Below the pieces are notes generated by a model. That model saw only the letters and a list, made by a program, of their open reading frames with translations. It ran no database searches and was not told where the DNA came from. This document shows, piece by piece, positions 49,622 to 62,083 of a stretch of DNA of 64,000 bases. Made by a program: the position numbers and the translations under genes. This DNA is from Sclerurus mexicanus (lineage: Eukaryota; Chordata; Aves; Passeriformes; Furnariidae). The stretch covers positions 62,226 to 126,225 of the forward strand of contig VWZF01002931.1 in the NCBI GenBank assembly GCA_013396755.1. The letters are read 5' to 3'. How positions within the stretch are numbered: the stretch's first letter is position 1; each line of letters begins with the position of its first letter.

Positions 49622-50338
49622 AAAAAAAAGCATTCTGTAACTGAATGTCCATAAGAGGAGTTAATATTGCAATGTCAGGATGTGCTATGTTTTCTACATG
49701 GGACAAACCATCCAGATGAGGAGAAGTGAGACCAGCATTCTGGCATTTTGGCACATCTTTCTTTTAGACTTGGTACTACACTTGGTCCCCAAGTGCCACC
49801 TTTCAGAAAAAGCACAAGGTCCTGCAGCCTACATTTTCACAAAACACTTTCTAGCAATCAAAGACCAGGAAAACCTAACCATTATTGTAAGGGTCAACTT
49901 TTAAAAAATCCATTATATTCAAGTGACTTAAAAATCTCAGATTTGACAGAATTCTTTACTTTTTGTCCTTGTTTTAACCCTACTGGCTACAAGCTGTAGC
50001 AACATACTACCAGTGCCATGTACTTTTCTTATCACTTAGAAACCTTTCTGATAGGATTTCAACTCCTTCAAGCTTGCTGGAGATACACTGTTTTTAAGGG
50101 GTTACATTTCTTTCTAAATGTGATTGATAGGCATGCAAAAACATTATAAAAACAGTGAATGATATGCTTAGTAAAAACCACAGGAAAACTTCTTAGAGCA
50201 TGATTCATTATTCTCTCATATTACAAAGATGTGAGTACAACTAAAAAGTTCTAAACACAGGATAACATGAAGAGCAGGATCAATTGCTCCAACAGAGGCA
50301 AGTATCAGGCATAGAGTAAAATGATACACCCCAGAGCA

Positions 50339-50381
50339 TTTGCACTAGTTAAACACCCACTAGTGCAAACTGGCGCCAGTT
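50339..50381. repeat. 11-bp inverted repeat merging into a 14-bp perfect palindrome
   Basis: The arms TTTGCACTAGT (50339-50349) and ACTAGTGCAAA (50359-50369) are exact reverse complements with a 9-base loop. The last two bases of the second arm are also the first two of AACTGGCGCCAGTT (50368-50381), a perfect 14-bp palindrome with a GGCGCC core. The adjacency of the two structures is unusual in this AT-rich setting. I know of no named element with this layout. Confidence 0.88.
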
Positions 50382-50850
50382 GATGTACAATTTCAAATAA
50401 TGCAATAAAAAGTTTGTTAAAAAGAAAGACGCAAACATTCAAACATCACCCATCCTGCTTTAATGAAAAAATATCTCTTCTCAAGAGCTGGCTGCAGTTT
50501 CCCTTTTGTACTGGGATTTTGCAATGGAACAGTGCCAAGAGAGAATTTGGAGATTAGGAAGCAAATAGGCACAATGCCTGTGAGACTGCAAGATCTGCCT
50601 GCAGCTCATTACATGGCCCTGGTGTCAGACGAAGACTGGAAGGTGCCTACCTAGATTCACATGATGCTGCTCTCAGCTGAGACCCTGCTGGGAACGCAGC
50701 AAAATATGGTCCTGTGCACTTAATAAAGGTGTGATATCTTTGCTCCTGCCTTTCTTCTGATTTTAATACAGCTTATACAACTGGGATTTTACAATTTCTA
50801 CTCAAGCAGTGGTCATGCTTCTGTACCCTCCATTCTTCTTCACTTCCTTT

Positions 50851-50895
50851 TATATATGTGTATATATATATACACACACACGCATACATACATAT
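50851..50895. repeat. 45-base perfectly alternating purine/pyrimidine run
   Basis: TA and TG steps are followed by a TA run, then CA repeats and CGCATACATACATAT, with no break in alternation from 50851 to 50895. It is a compound dinucleotide microsatellite with Z-DNA and cruciform potential. Confidence 0.88.
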
Positions 50896-52966
50896 TTGCA
50901 AGATTGTAAAGTCTTTCAAGTAAACAGAAGCTGTGAAAACTTGGGTTATAATTCCAGATTTCCAAAATGTAGCACACTACCTCCAACTCTTGCAAAAGTC
51001 AAAAAGGTATCTGTTTAACATAAGAAGGTCCCAACAGATGTGGATTCCTTGGCCCACCAGGAAAGAAAACGTTTTCCTAACAAAATCTGTCTTGTAAAAT
51101 CTGAAGAATCCTATGTACAACTGGGGGAGAGGGGAAAGATCAACAAGAAGCACTCAATTTGCAACACATCTCAGGTAAACAATGTGGTGGCTGCCCTTTT
51201 CATTCCAGGAATGAAATCTAGTGCTGCTCCCACTGACATCAGTAACAAGAACAGAACCAACTGAAGCAAGACCCATACCTGCAGGCTTACAATAACAATA
51301 CAACTTTGTTCAGTTTCTTTGAAGTTTGGAGCAATGATCCACTTCCTTGGAGAGGCTCAATTAGTCTCATTCACATATTAGATAATGAACCAGGGTAATG
51401 CAACGGAGGAAAAGTGGCTTGTAGATAAGCAATGAGAGCCAAGCATGATGGGGTGGAGGAAAAAGGGAGAAGAGGGAGAGAGAGAAGAAAAGTACAATAT
51501 AAAAAGCATTCACACTGTAAATCCCAAACCACAACCAGGCACGTATAGTTACACAAGTAGATGCTTCATACAAGATCATAACATGAACTTTTTAACTTGC
51601 ATGGAAAAAAACCTCTCCACTCCTTAATGCATTAAAACACCAATGCTACAAAATACTGAAAAAATTCCTTCAAGTTGTATCAAAGGAGGATTATATTGTG
51701 GGCACATGGATGAAGAAAGCAAATCTGTTATCTTTTCTGAATATAGGCCTTGATGTAAATCACACAGCCACAGTCTGTGAATAACTGCATTTGTTTCAAC
51801 AGCAAAACACCTCATCTAAAACACAGAAGAGCTGCCGGAAATGAGCTAATAGTACTTTTCTTTCTGTATTAAAGGATTATTTTCTAGTGCCCACTGTGTG
51901 GGCTTAAACACTAGATTGAAACAGTCAAAACACTTAGAAGTAAGATTTATGGCTAAAAAGGAGGGGGTTAGAGGGAGACCTTCTTTGAAGTGACTGACTT
52001 CTTTGACCAGTGTCTCAGAATTACTAGGCTACAAAAGGACCCCTCTCTGTGAGCAGCCTTCTGCATTTTCCTTCATCTCTGTGGCAGATCATACTGATAA
52101 ACATGATTTGAAAACAATTACCTGGGTATCACAGAGTTGGACAGCACATAGTAACTGAGATATTATGGACAACAAATGTCTTTTTATACTTAACAAGAAT
52201 ACTCTTACACTTCAAATACTACTCAAGCCAACAATATGAATCCTTCAGTACTAGTATGCTTTTCAAAAGATTTCAAAGGAGCTTAGGATTAAAAAAAAAA
52301 ACCTAAAATTACTTTCACAGTATTCCAATAAGTGTTTCTAATTACACTGAGAGAGGAAGAAATTGTATATTTCATTGTACAAAAGTGTAATTTTCCTTTT
52401 CTTAATTGTAGCACTGATATATTCACTTAGTTTAGACTGACTGCTTATTTCATCTAACATATTATTTGTCATTAATTCTACTTAAGAGAACAGTTTTGCA
52501 CTGAAGGCTAGTAAAACTGTATTAGTTTTGGAGTATAAAATACACATTGCAACTTTATACACAAACCCACTGTAATAAATTCTAGAAACTGTGGCATGCC
52601 ATTCTGTGTTCACCTTTCCCAAGAGTGCTTTGATAATCGCTTTACTACCTTTCCCCATAAGTCTGGACAAAATAGTCACCCTTTACAAATGACAATGGCT
52701 CTATTTGGAATCATACTTAAGGTTATCAGCTTTTAATGAGACTACAGCCTAACTCTTGTTAACCAATCCTGTTAGAGAAGGTAGTTGCTTTGTAAGACTT
52801 TAGAGTGAAAAATTGCTTTGCAGCAAATTTTATTTCATCATGAGATGAAAAGAAACTTTTCTTGAAAATAAACCATCTTTATTTCTTGCTCAGATTAATC
52901 CATTTTAATGTTAACATTTTAACATAGGACTGGAGCAACAAAGGCCAAAACTGACTTGTAAGCTTG

Positions 52967-53013
52967 TGATATAATAGACTCACATAACAGACTGTGTAGC
53001 TCACATAATAGAC
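52967..53013. repeat. Short imperfect direct repeat (three copies)
   Basis: Three spaced copies of a 13-base word occur: GATATAATAGACT, CACATAACAGACT and CACATAATAGACT. The first two are adjacent and the third follows an 8-base spacer. The unit has no recognised function. Confidence 0.6.
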
Positions 53014-56000
53014 TTTGTATATTAAAATGAAGAGAGAGAAAAACATTAACGTTAAGCATGAAAATTTTCTTGTTTTGCTGTTCCTTACAATCAATTCAGC
53101 TTTAAAACACAGCAGTTAGTTGGATTTTTAGTTCTCAAATGAAAAGCAGCAATGTTACTCCAAATTTAAATTGCCAATTTATTAAAAACGCCTAGATCTA
53201 AACACAACTTGCACAAGATCAAAACACCTTCTGTATAACCACAGGTAGGTGTATTTATTATGTATTTGTATCAAAGTGGCACAAATAGGCCTTTGATCCA
53301 CTGGATATACTGTAGTGGCCATTGAAGTTCTATTGAATGCAGGTAAAGAAAAATATTATATATAGATTATGTAAGTTTATTTTTTTTCTAAGTACAAAAC
53401 TTAAAACACCAGAACAGATTAAAGTGGAGTAAAATAAAAGAATAGTTCAACAATCTCTCTGTGTGTATCATGTTATCTTGTTTGGTATCACATAACTGGA
53501 CTCACAACATTCTAAGATGAAGAGGTATCCTTAACATTTACACTCAGCTTAACTGCAACACGGAGACAAGTAAGAGAAGAAACAAGGAACAAAAATAAGT
53601 GGAAAAAGGCTGTGTGGTACAACTCTCCCTGTAATCCTGTCTCTGGTTAGCAAGTTGGAAGCATTTCATTTCTTTAACTTGAAGCCTGATATTCACATTC
53701 CTCTGTGGCTTAATGTGGACATGGACTACAGATCGCACTCATGTCTTAAAGGAGCTAAATGATTTAGCACAGCAAGCCCACAAGCTGCGAGATGGATTGC
53801 AAGAAATGTTATATTTACGTCCACTTTGAGGAAGGAGGAAATTAAATTTCATAGTCTCCAGTTCTACTGCAGAAGTTGGCAATGCCATGTGGATGTAGTC
53901 ACTGCCTTAAACTAAGGTAAGTAAAATCTGTCCTTGGCAGCTGTAAAGACACTCATGCCTTCCGAAGTGCTGTTAAGTGTGGCCACCACTCCTGTGAAAC
54001 CAATTAACCTGTACCAACAGTGTGGGAGTGAGATACGTCTCCAACGACAGCCTTTCTAGAACCAGTGCAGAATGGCAACAGGTGGAACAGATATCAAACT
54101 GCAGACAAAGATGTGATGCCAGTGTGCATTTTATTCAACAATTTACCACAAAGACAAGTCTGTGCTAATACAAATTCCTGTAATCATGGAATAGTAACTT
54201 CTTGTATCTGATGAGAAAAAGGGAGCAGACCAAACCACGCGTGAGCAATGTCTACCACATATGAGGCAACAGTATCAGTGGAAGGGAGAAGGGAAGCGCT
54301 CCCCACCAAGCAGCCACCACGCTGTAGCTCCACCCAAGCTGTTTACTACTGCTAAAGTTCATTATTTCCATTTGCAGACACAAAGCTCCAGGACAAACTT
54401 GCCAAGAATTAACCAGTCTGCCTTTTTTATAAAATGATTAGCTGTGCTTTTGAAAGAGTTATAAGGACCAAAGGGTCACTGGGTAATTATTTACAGAACT
54501 GATGCCAGGGATGAAATGATAGATAGAGCTATTACAAACATCATGCAGAGTACAGAATGAGAAACTTCTGCAATTTATTGTCCATTGCTGTGAAGTGTGA
54601 TTCAGCTCAGAGATAGCACCAGCTCTGCTCTTTCCTCTTGATACTGATAGATACTATAATAAAAATACGAAATTTGACTCAAGACCTTCTGTTCTCCATT
54701 TCCAAGTTCATACAGGATCTACTTAATAAGGGAGGGAAAAAAAAAAAAAAGACAAAATCAAGCCCCCCACACAGTAGACATCATGAAGAGGTGATGTTGC
54801 CTTGCTTTGGTTTGGAAGGTAACCAGCTCAATTGTGACAGAATTAACATCCTCTTTCAGCTAAATAAAGGCTACGGTTGCAGTATAAACCATTGTCATGC
54901 ACTTCAGCACAAGGAGGGTTTATAACTTGCTCTTGTGGGAGGGAAACTGGAGGCAACAGAGTTCAGACCATGACTCTCTAAGAGGGAACAGGATCACTGG
55001 GAAAGAGTTTTAAGTATCCTCGTGAAAGAAAGAACAGCTCATGTCTTCCCCAGCCACTCCCCTACTGCAGAATACAGGACACTCAGTCCAAAAGCATTTT
55101 CAGTGCCTAAATATAACACAGGCATTCACATAGTATAAATAGGAGAATCCTCCTGAAGTGCTGTCTTCAAAACATGATCCATTTTTCAGTAAGACTAGAG
55201 TTCAGAGTCATATATTGGCATGTCAAATTCAGGATATCCTTGTAAGAATAATGAATTCATCGTTATTATACCTGGCTATTTTTATAAAGTTTCTGGAAGC
55301 AAGAAATATGAAATGCACTTAATGACTACTCGTATACCTTCATGTTTCTCTTTGGTCATAGGCCAAGAAGACTTTTTGGAATAGAGTCATATCCTTATGG
55401 TATTTCGTAACACCAGTCTTTGTTGGCAACCATTGATTACATACCCCAACATCAAGCTGCTACATTTTTTCAGGCTTCTTTCAAAGCTTTGATATATAAA
55501 GTCAAAATTAAAAGTAGCAGGCCCTCAATACTACAGTTTATGTCAAAAATAATATGAAACTATTAGAATCACAAAGCCTAGAATTCAACTGGAAAACTAA
55601 TACCGCAAAATATCCTAGCATAAACATTATGATTCCTTCAAGAAAGAGTAAGGAGTAGAGTTTTGAAGAGAAGCAAATAGAAAAAAGAGGAAAAAAACCC
55701 CCACAGTCCAAAACAAACCCTCACAGACAGAGAGCTGAGGTGACCCCAAATGGTGACACAAAAAAAACCTAAAAGTCCAAGAATCTGTTTCTTGTTGTGA
55801 TCCTCCTACTCCATCAGGTGTTCCGGTAGAGGAAATCAATCATCATTAATTTCCAAATAAAGGGTTACTGAGGACCATAAAGCACCGTGCTATGAAAGGA
55901 TTTGTTCCTCCTTCTAACCATGTTGTCCTATCTGAACCAGCAGCTCCCACAGGACACAGCATTAGCTGTTCATGGCTATTGAAAGCAGCGACTCAGCTGT

Positions 56001-59000
56001 GCCATAAATAACCTCCAGTGAATTAAATCCTTAAAAGTGACAGATATCTTCAGTTTTTACTGGAGCAAGTGAGCCAGATTGGAGATGTAGCACCATGACA
56101 CCCACTATGGACAAGTTTCAAAATCCTTTGTACTGTCTCTAAACACTCAAGTAAACCAATCACTTAAACTGGCAGTAGGATGTAGGCACTGGCGGATACA
56201 TGTCTTCTGACAGTGACAAGGGCAGCACAAAATCTACTACCAAGTTTTCACAACAGCAATTAAAAAAAAGCCACAAGACCAAGTTCATATTGCAGTATCC
56301 TCCTTCAGATCACTGGGCTAAACAATGTTGGGCCTGTTAGTTAAGACTCAAATAGCAACCCCTCATTACCATGATGTATGAAAGTATTCAGTCTGACACT
56401 AAGTTAGAGCAAGAATTTAATTTGCAGAAGAGGGAGAAAACATCACTTTGGAATAAAGTGGAAAGAAGGTAGGGAGAAAAAAAAAAAAAAAAGACTGGCA
56501 AAGATAAGCAAAGAACAGAGAAAACGTTTTTCAGTGTAGATAGGAAAGGGGGAAAAACTCCAAAAACAAAACCAAACCTTTCCAGCTGTTGGAGAATTTG
56601 TACAAGTTTAAAAAGTGTTCTGAAGAAGTAAAACAGCGGGTGGCGTGAATCTCATGTTATGTACATAATTTAAAAGATCATTCTCTTCTTCTAAACTCCT
56701 TGGCCTATTCAGACTGCACTTTTTTCCACTGCAATCAAAATTCATCTTCATTTTTATTTTTTAGTAGAGAGCTAGTAAAAAGCAACTCTAACCCAATTTG
56801 TGTTCTAAACAAAAAGCATAAAAATCTGAGTTTCATACTACTGATTTAAAACAAAATAAAAAAATCTAGAAGTCATCTCAACCCTAGTTTATGTTTTAGC
56901 TCCTTCAGTAGAGAAGTCCAACATAACTAGTCACTATCCATTTTCAAGTCACGCTCATCCTTTTATGTGAGTTGCTATTCAGACAACAGATAAGAGCAAT
57001 TATACCATTCCATGATAATAAGTTCACATTTGCATATTGTTATCATCTAGTACCTCACATAAGTGAGAGTGATACATTTTTCTCATCTGTACACAAATAT
57101 TAGAGTAGTTCCAAAAACTTAGCAAGGTGAAGTATCCCATTATGGGATCAAGCCTGCCTGCAACCCAAGACATCAAACTATCTCCCAGTTTCTCACCTTG
57201 CTTTTCTGTGGAACAGTCTTCACGCATCTTAAAGGATTCTAGAAAACAAAATTAACTACTTTTATAGACAAGAAAAGTAACATTGTACATATAATTTCCT
57301 ACCACTACTACAACTACCCGTGGAGCCTTAGGAAATTACAAACAAGACAAGATTGTCTGGGGAGAAATGGAGATGTTCTGGCAAGAAGACCTACACTAAA
57401 TAATGGTCCACACAGCTGAGGACATTTCAACAGCTTCTTTCAGCTGGAGAAACAAGATAGGAATGATATAAAAGCTCTCAAGTGGTATTAAAACTATGTG
57501 CCTTAGTGTATCACATATATAGTTAGCTTCCCTTCATAGGGTGGTACCCTGAATACTGCAGAATGAAAATAGAGGAAGAGTCTGGCTACAGATGTTAGTA
57601 CAAATGTGCTTTTGTAAGTATTGTTTTCCTTCTACAGAACAAAGAGTGAAATATTCCATGTAACATTTTATTCTCCTGTAAAAGAATACAGCATGCAGAC
57701 TTCCTGTAGTGGAACACACTTTTCTTTTCCATGTGCAATTTAAACTGCCAACTTTAAACAGAGAAAAATATTGTATGTATCCATGGATATCTAATTTTAG
57801 AAAGACAAACAGTTCTCCTGCTCCTGCAGCAGGGAAAAAAGATGGTAAGAAACAGATAATTATTACAAGTCATACGTAAAGAACCATGACAGTATGTGTT
57901 GTGTGCAGAATGTAGTAAGGACTGAGTTGGGCAAGTGCCCATGAGGAAAACAAGGTTTTTGTGGGCTCTGCATCTGAAATGCACAGGCTACACTTAAAGC
58001 CATCACACCTCACTGCCAACTTGATAAACTCATTTTTCTAAGATGGAAAAGCTTTGGGAAGGATAATGCCTTCAGAGCCTTTGCAGCCATTGTCAAACCC
58101 TATGTCATGTTAGCAAGCACCAAGACTGGCATTATAATGACTCCATAAAAAGGAACTATAATGTCTGTGTGTAATTTATACAGCTCTTTTCCCAAAGTCA
58201 TTGTGGTTTTGGCTTACAGAATTTGCCCAGAAGTCCTCAGAATCTTAACTGGGTGATTTTCCTTTCTAGATTCTGAAGTAGAGTTAGATCGTTTTACTGC
58301 ATGCAAGCATACATTCATCATGTATTATAGTTCTTGCAACCAAAAACCAGTAAAATTCAGCATGTGAAACATACTACAAACACCCCAAAGGAAGTATATT
58401 TTAAAAAATCCAAAACCCCAAAAAAATACAAGAGAGTTGAAATTTGTTTTGTTTTGTTTTTTCCCTGAGAGAAAAGAAAGCCACAGTTCTCAAAAAAATT
58501 ACCTGGATATAAATACACATTGTCTGGAATACTGTAAGCAGCCAACAGACCTACTTGAGCAAGTGATTTAACCAGGAATCTTAGAACACTACTAGAAAAG
58601 AGCTTTCTGAAATCAAATAGTAGTTTAAAAGTTAGAAAAGAATAAACAGGTAACAGAAAAACTTCTGTGGAGAATGCAGTTTCCATTGATACCAAGTTAC
58701 AGAAAATGTTTGGAGATGCACCATTTAAAATACTTTGCATGCTAAGCATAAATTCTTTCCAATTCTAACTATAAAAATGAGGAATTCATGCTTGAATTGG
58801 TTTGCTTTTAATTTTAGGCAACATCATAAACATAATGAAAACCTTTAAAGAAAAATATTTATGTTCATTAGAGCACACACTGGGTCCGTATGAAGATGCC
58901 CCAATAAACAAAGGCCACGACCTAAAAGGAGAACATTCATAAAACCCCTGTATATTATGGACAGACTCTCCTTACAAATGGAGTGTCAGTGCTGGAAAAT

Positions 59001-61951
59001 TAATGCCAAAACCAAGATATGAAAAGGTCCTTACATTTATCTTGAGCAGCTGTCAAAGGTAGCAGCAGCCTCCTAGGTAAAACTCACTAGTCTCCACTAC
59101 CAGAAAAATTTATTCCTCAGAATTACAAACTGTCTAATTAGCAATGGAGTTAGCCAGGTAGTTTCAATTATGAACAAGCTTTGTAATTCAGATATACCTT
59201 CAGGTTGTATTATGCAATTTATAAAACACTTTCATTCTTCAAATACATGCTGTTAACTAGGACCCACTAAAACAAGAACTGCTATCTCACCTTCGGAATT
59301 GAAAACTGCCTTGCATTTCTGACTTCTTGTCTAGAGCCAGCAGACCAAAGTTTACCAGTCCTCAAAGCATGCTGAATCCTACTTAAACTTTCCAGGTCAT
59401 CTGAGCTTGAAAATTATGTTTATATTCCTTCCCAACCTCTTGCTTGTAGAAACTCCCTACAGGATCGTACCAACCACAACTATAATCAGAAATCAAATTA
59501 GCAATCCTGGGATGATCCTAAATGCTTGTTTTTATTTGTTAACAATATCATTAACAGAAGGCAAAAGAATATTATCCAGAAGGTCACAGAAAAAAAATAA
59601 TTGCATTATGACAATGTCAGAGGTACGACAGGGCTTGTGACTTTCTAAGAATGGACACAAAAAAATTCAAACAGAGATGCTGATAATGCTAAATCCTAAG
59701 AGATATCTCCCTGGCCATAAGTTTGATAAAATATTGCTCAGAAATGCACCTCCTGCTTAATCTGATTTGCAGTTCAATTATCTTAGTTTAAAAAAAAAAA
59801 ACATTAAAATACACATAACTAAAATTAACCTCATTGTTCATTAATACTACTAAAATTTACATAGATGGTCTGAGGACAAAGTAACCACCCAAGGCCAGCA
59901 AAAAACAAAAGGCCTGAAAAACAAAATAACAAAGCATTTTTTAAGGCAGTTTTGAAATGTTCTATAAAGTCTTGAAATAGACTCTGAACAATTACAGTTA
60001 CAAATTTAGCTTGCCAAATTACAATTGCATTGCATAAATCCAGCAAATTATTCTGGATCCCATGCAGGGCAGTAACACCCCCATCTGAAAGCCCTACCAC
60101 AACCAGATGACCTTCCTCCTTTAACTGTCTTTGCAATTCTTTGTTAGTGCCTGGCTCAATTTTCTGTTTCATTTTTATCTCACATGGGAACATTGGGATA
60201 TTTCAACTACTTCCAATGTTCAAAATGTTTTTTAATTAAAATAGCCAAAATAACCCAAATAAAATTAATCAAGAGAAAATAGTGATACACAACACTCATT
60301 TCCCTCTGTTAAAACCTTGCTTTTTAACCCAAATTTTATCTGCTAAAAGTTTACCAGCCAGATTTCCTCCCCCTACTCCAGCCACTCAGGCAACTCTCTC
60401 CCAGCAGCCAGCCAAGAATTCCCTAATTTCCGACCCATGCAGTGACCCATGCTGAAGTGCTGGGCCAGAGGCGCCTCAACAACCAGGTAGTCCTTGCTTT
60501 CCACTGCCTGTGCTGAGCAAACCTTGACACAAATTCTTCTTTTCAACCCATACAACTTTAAAACAAACCAAACAAAGACTCCTAAAAATCCCAGAAAGAG
60601 GGAGCTGAAACATGTCCATGGAAGCACACAGACCAAAAAAATGCTAAACCAGATTTAAGGCTGCATAGGAAGCCAGGACCCTGTTTATGAACATGTGTTC
60701 AGGGCCCAACAGACAGAGTGGTTTGAAACACGATACAGTCTCTTTGATATGGCTCACTAGTTTGGAAGTGGAGGGGCCGTATCCTATTAAAAATAACAGG
60801 AAATTGACCACAGCAATAAATCTAAAGCTTTGGCAGCTGCAATTTCTTATCTTCCATGAGCAGTTGTTGGCGCGCAAAAATGATGCAACTTTTTCTTCTT
60901 GGAAAAAGAAACAATTAGAAAATCACTCCAAAACTCTGGCTTCCACTTGGTGATAGCTTGCATCAACCAGTGACAGCCTTGGGAGACCTAGATCCCCAAG
61001 ATCTTCCCTCTGTCATACCACGATATTGTTATATTTTGATCGTTTACTGCTGCCTCCAGGCAAAACCATGTCACTGAGAAAGCTAAGACGGGGCACGGAA
61101 GCTGACAAGTCCCAAGGAATCTCACCAGAGGCTTTGGCACTCCTGACGGGACTTGTGTCCTTTCTCATGCAATTTCTGCACCCAAGCGATCTCTCTATCT
61201 CCTCTGATAGTATTTTTCTCTTTATCTACTGAAACAAATTGAGATCCAAGATGACAGCAGCTTCTTCTAACGGCTTACCAACACTTAAAAGGGACTGCAC
61301 CAGGCAGTGTTACCTCTGCAATTGCCGCTAGTGAAGATGCAGTTTCTGCTGGGCTGGAGAAAAAGGGATGGGAGGCAGAGAAGAGGTAGCCAAGGCTCTT
61401 CCTCAAATGGGATAAAATACATACGCCAAAGGATTTTATTCAACTGGCAGTGACTACACTGAGTTTTTTGCCAGCGTAACTGTGTCTACTTGTGGGTATG
61501 ACTTGTTTTCCCACTCATAAAAGGAAGAGCTTTGCCAACAAAATTTTAAGGGCTAAGACCAACAGTGTGGGTGTGGGGTTTGGTTTGTTTTCAGTACACA
61601 TGAGTGAAGTTAACTATGGTCCAGTTTCCTGCCAATCTAATCCACACATCATGTAATGCCAGTATTTTCTGTTTCTTATTCTGCTTAGGTCCTGCAAGCA
61701 TTTCTGGAGCAGTCTTTTCAGACAGGCAATCCTCCTCTGAAGCCTTTTTTTTTTTTTTTTTAAATCCAAGTGTAAGATCCCAAAAGTGGAACAGATATAA
61801 GGGGCAAGTGGTGCAATACAAAAGGCAGATATCTATCTTGAGAGCTAAAAGTGCATCTAAAACATGTATATTTTGCCTGCATTTATGCAACCACAACATG
61901 CTAGTTGTATGAGATACTTACAAAGGAATGATGAAACCACTGCACCTACTG

Positions 61952-62083
61952 AAAAAACCCCAACCACCAAACCCCCCCATCCTCCATCCCAAAAAACCCA
62001 AAAAACTCCAACCTCTCCCCCCGTAAACCCCCCAACCAAACAAAAAAACCCAACAAAACACCACCCACCAAAACTTTCTTCCA
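61952..62083. repeat. G-depleted A/C tract, strongly G4-prone on the minus strand
   Basis: Over 132 bases the plus strand contains a single G (62023) and consists mainly of C runs and A runs, such as CCAAACCCCCCCATCC and CCAAAAAACCCAAAAAAC. The minus strand, sense to PTPN14, has at least eight G runs of three or more, so a G-quadruplex is likely in DNA or pre-mRNA. It appears to be low-complexity expansion rather than a decayed coding region. Confidence 0.88.

Noticed and set aside
60867..60878. TTGGCGCGCAAA, E2F-like site
   Set aside because: It matches the E2F consensus imperfectly, lies in AT-rich intronic sequence with no CpG island or exon nearby, and single short sites like this are uninformative.
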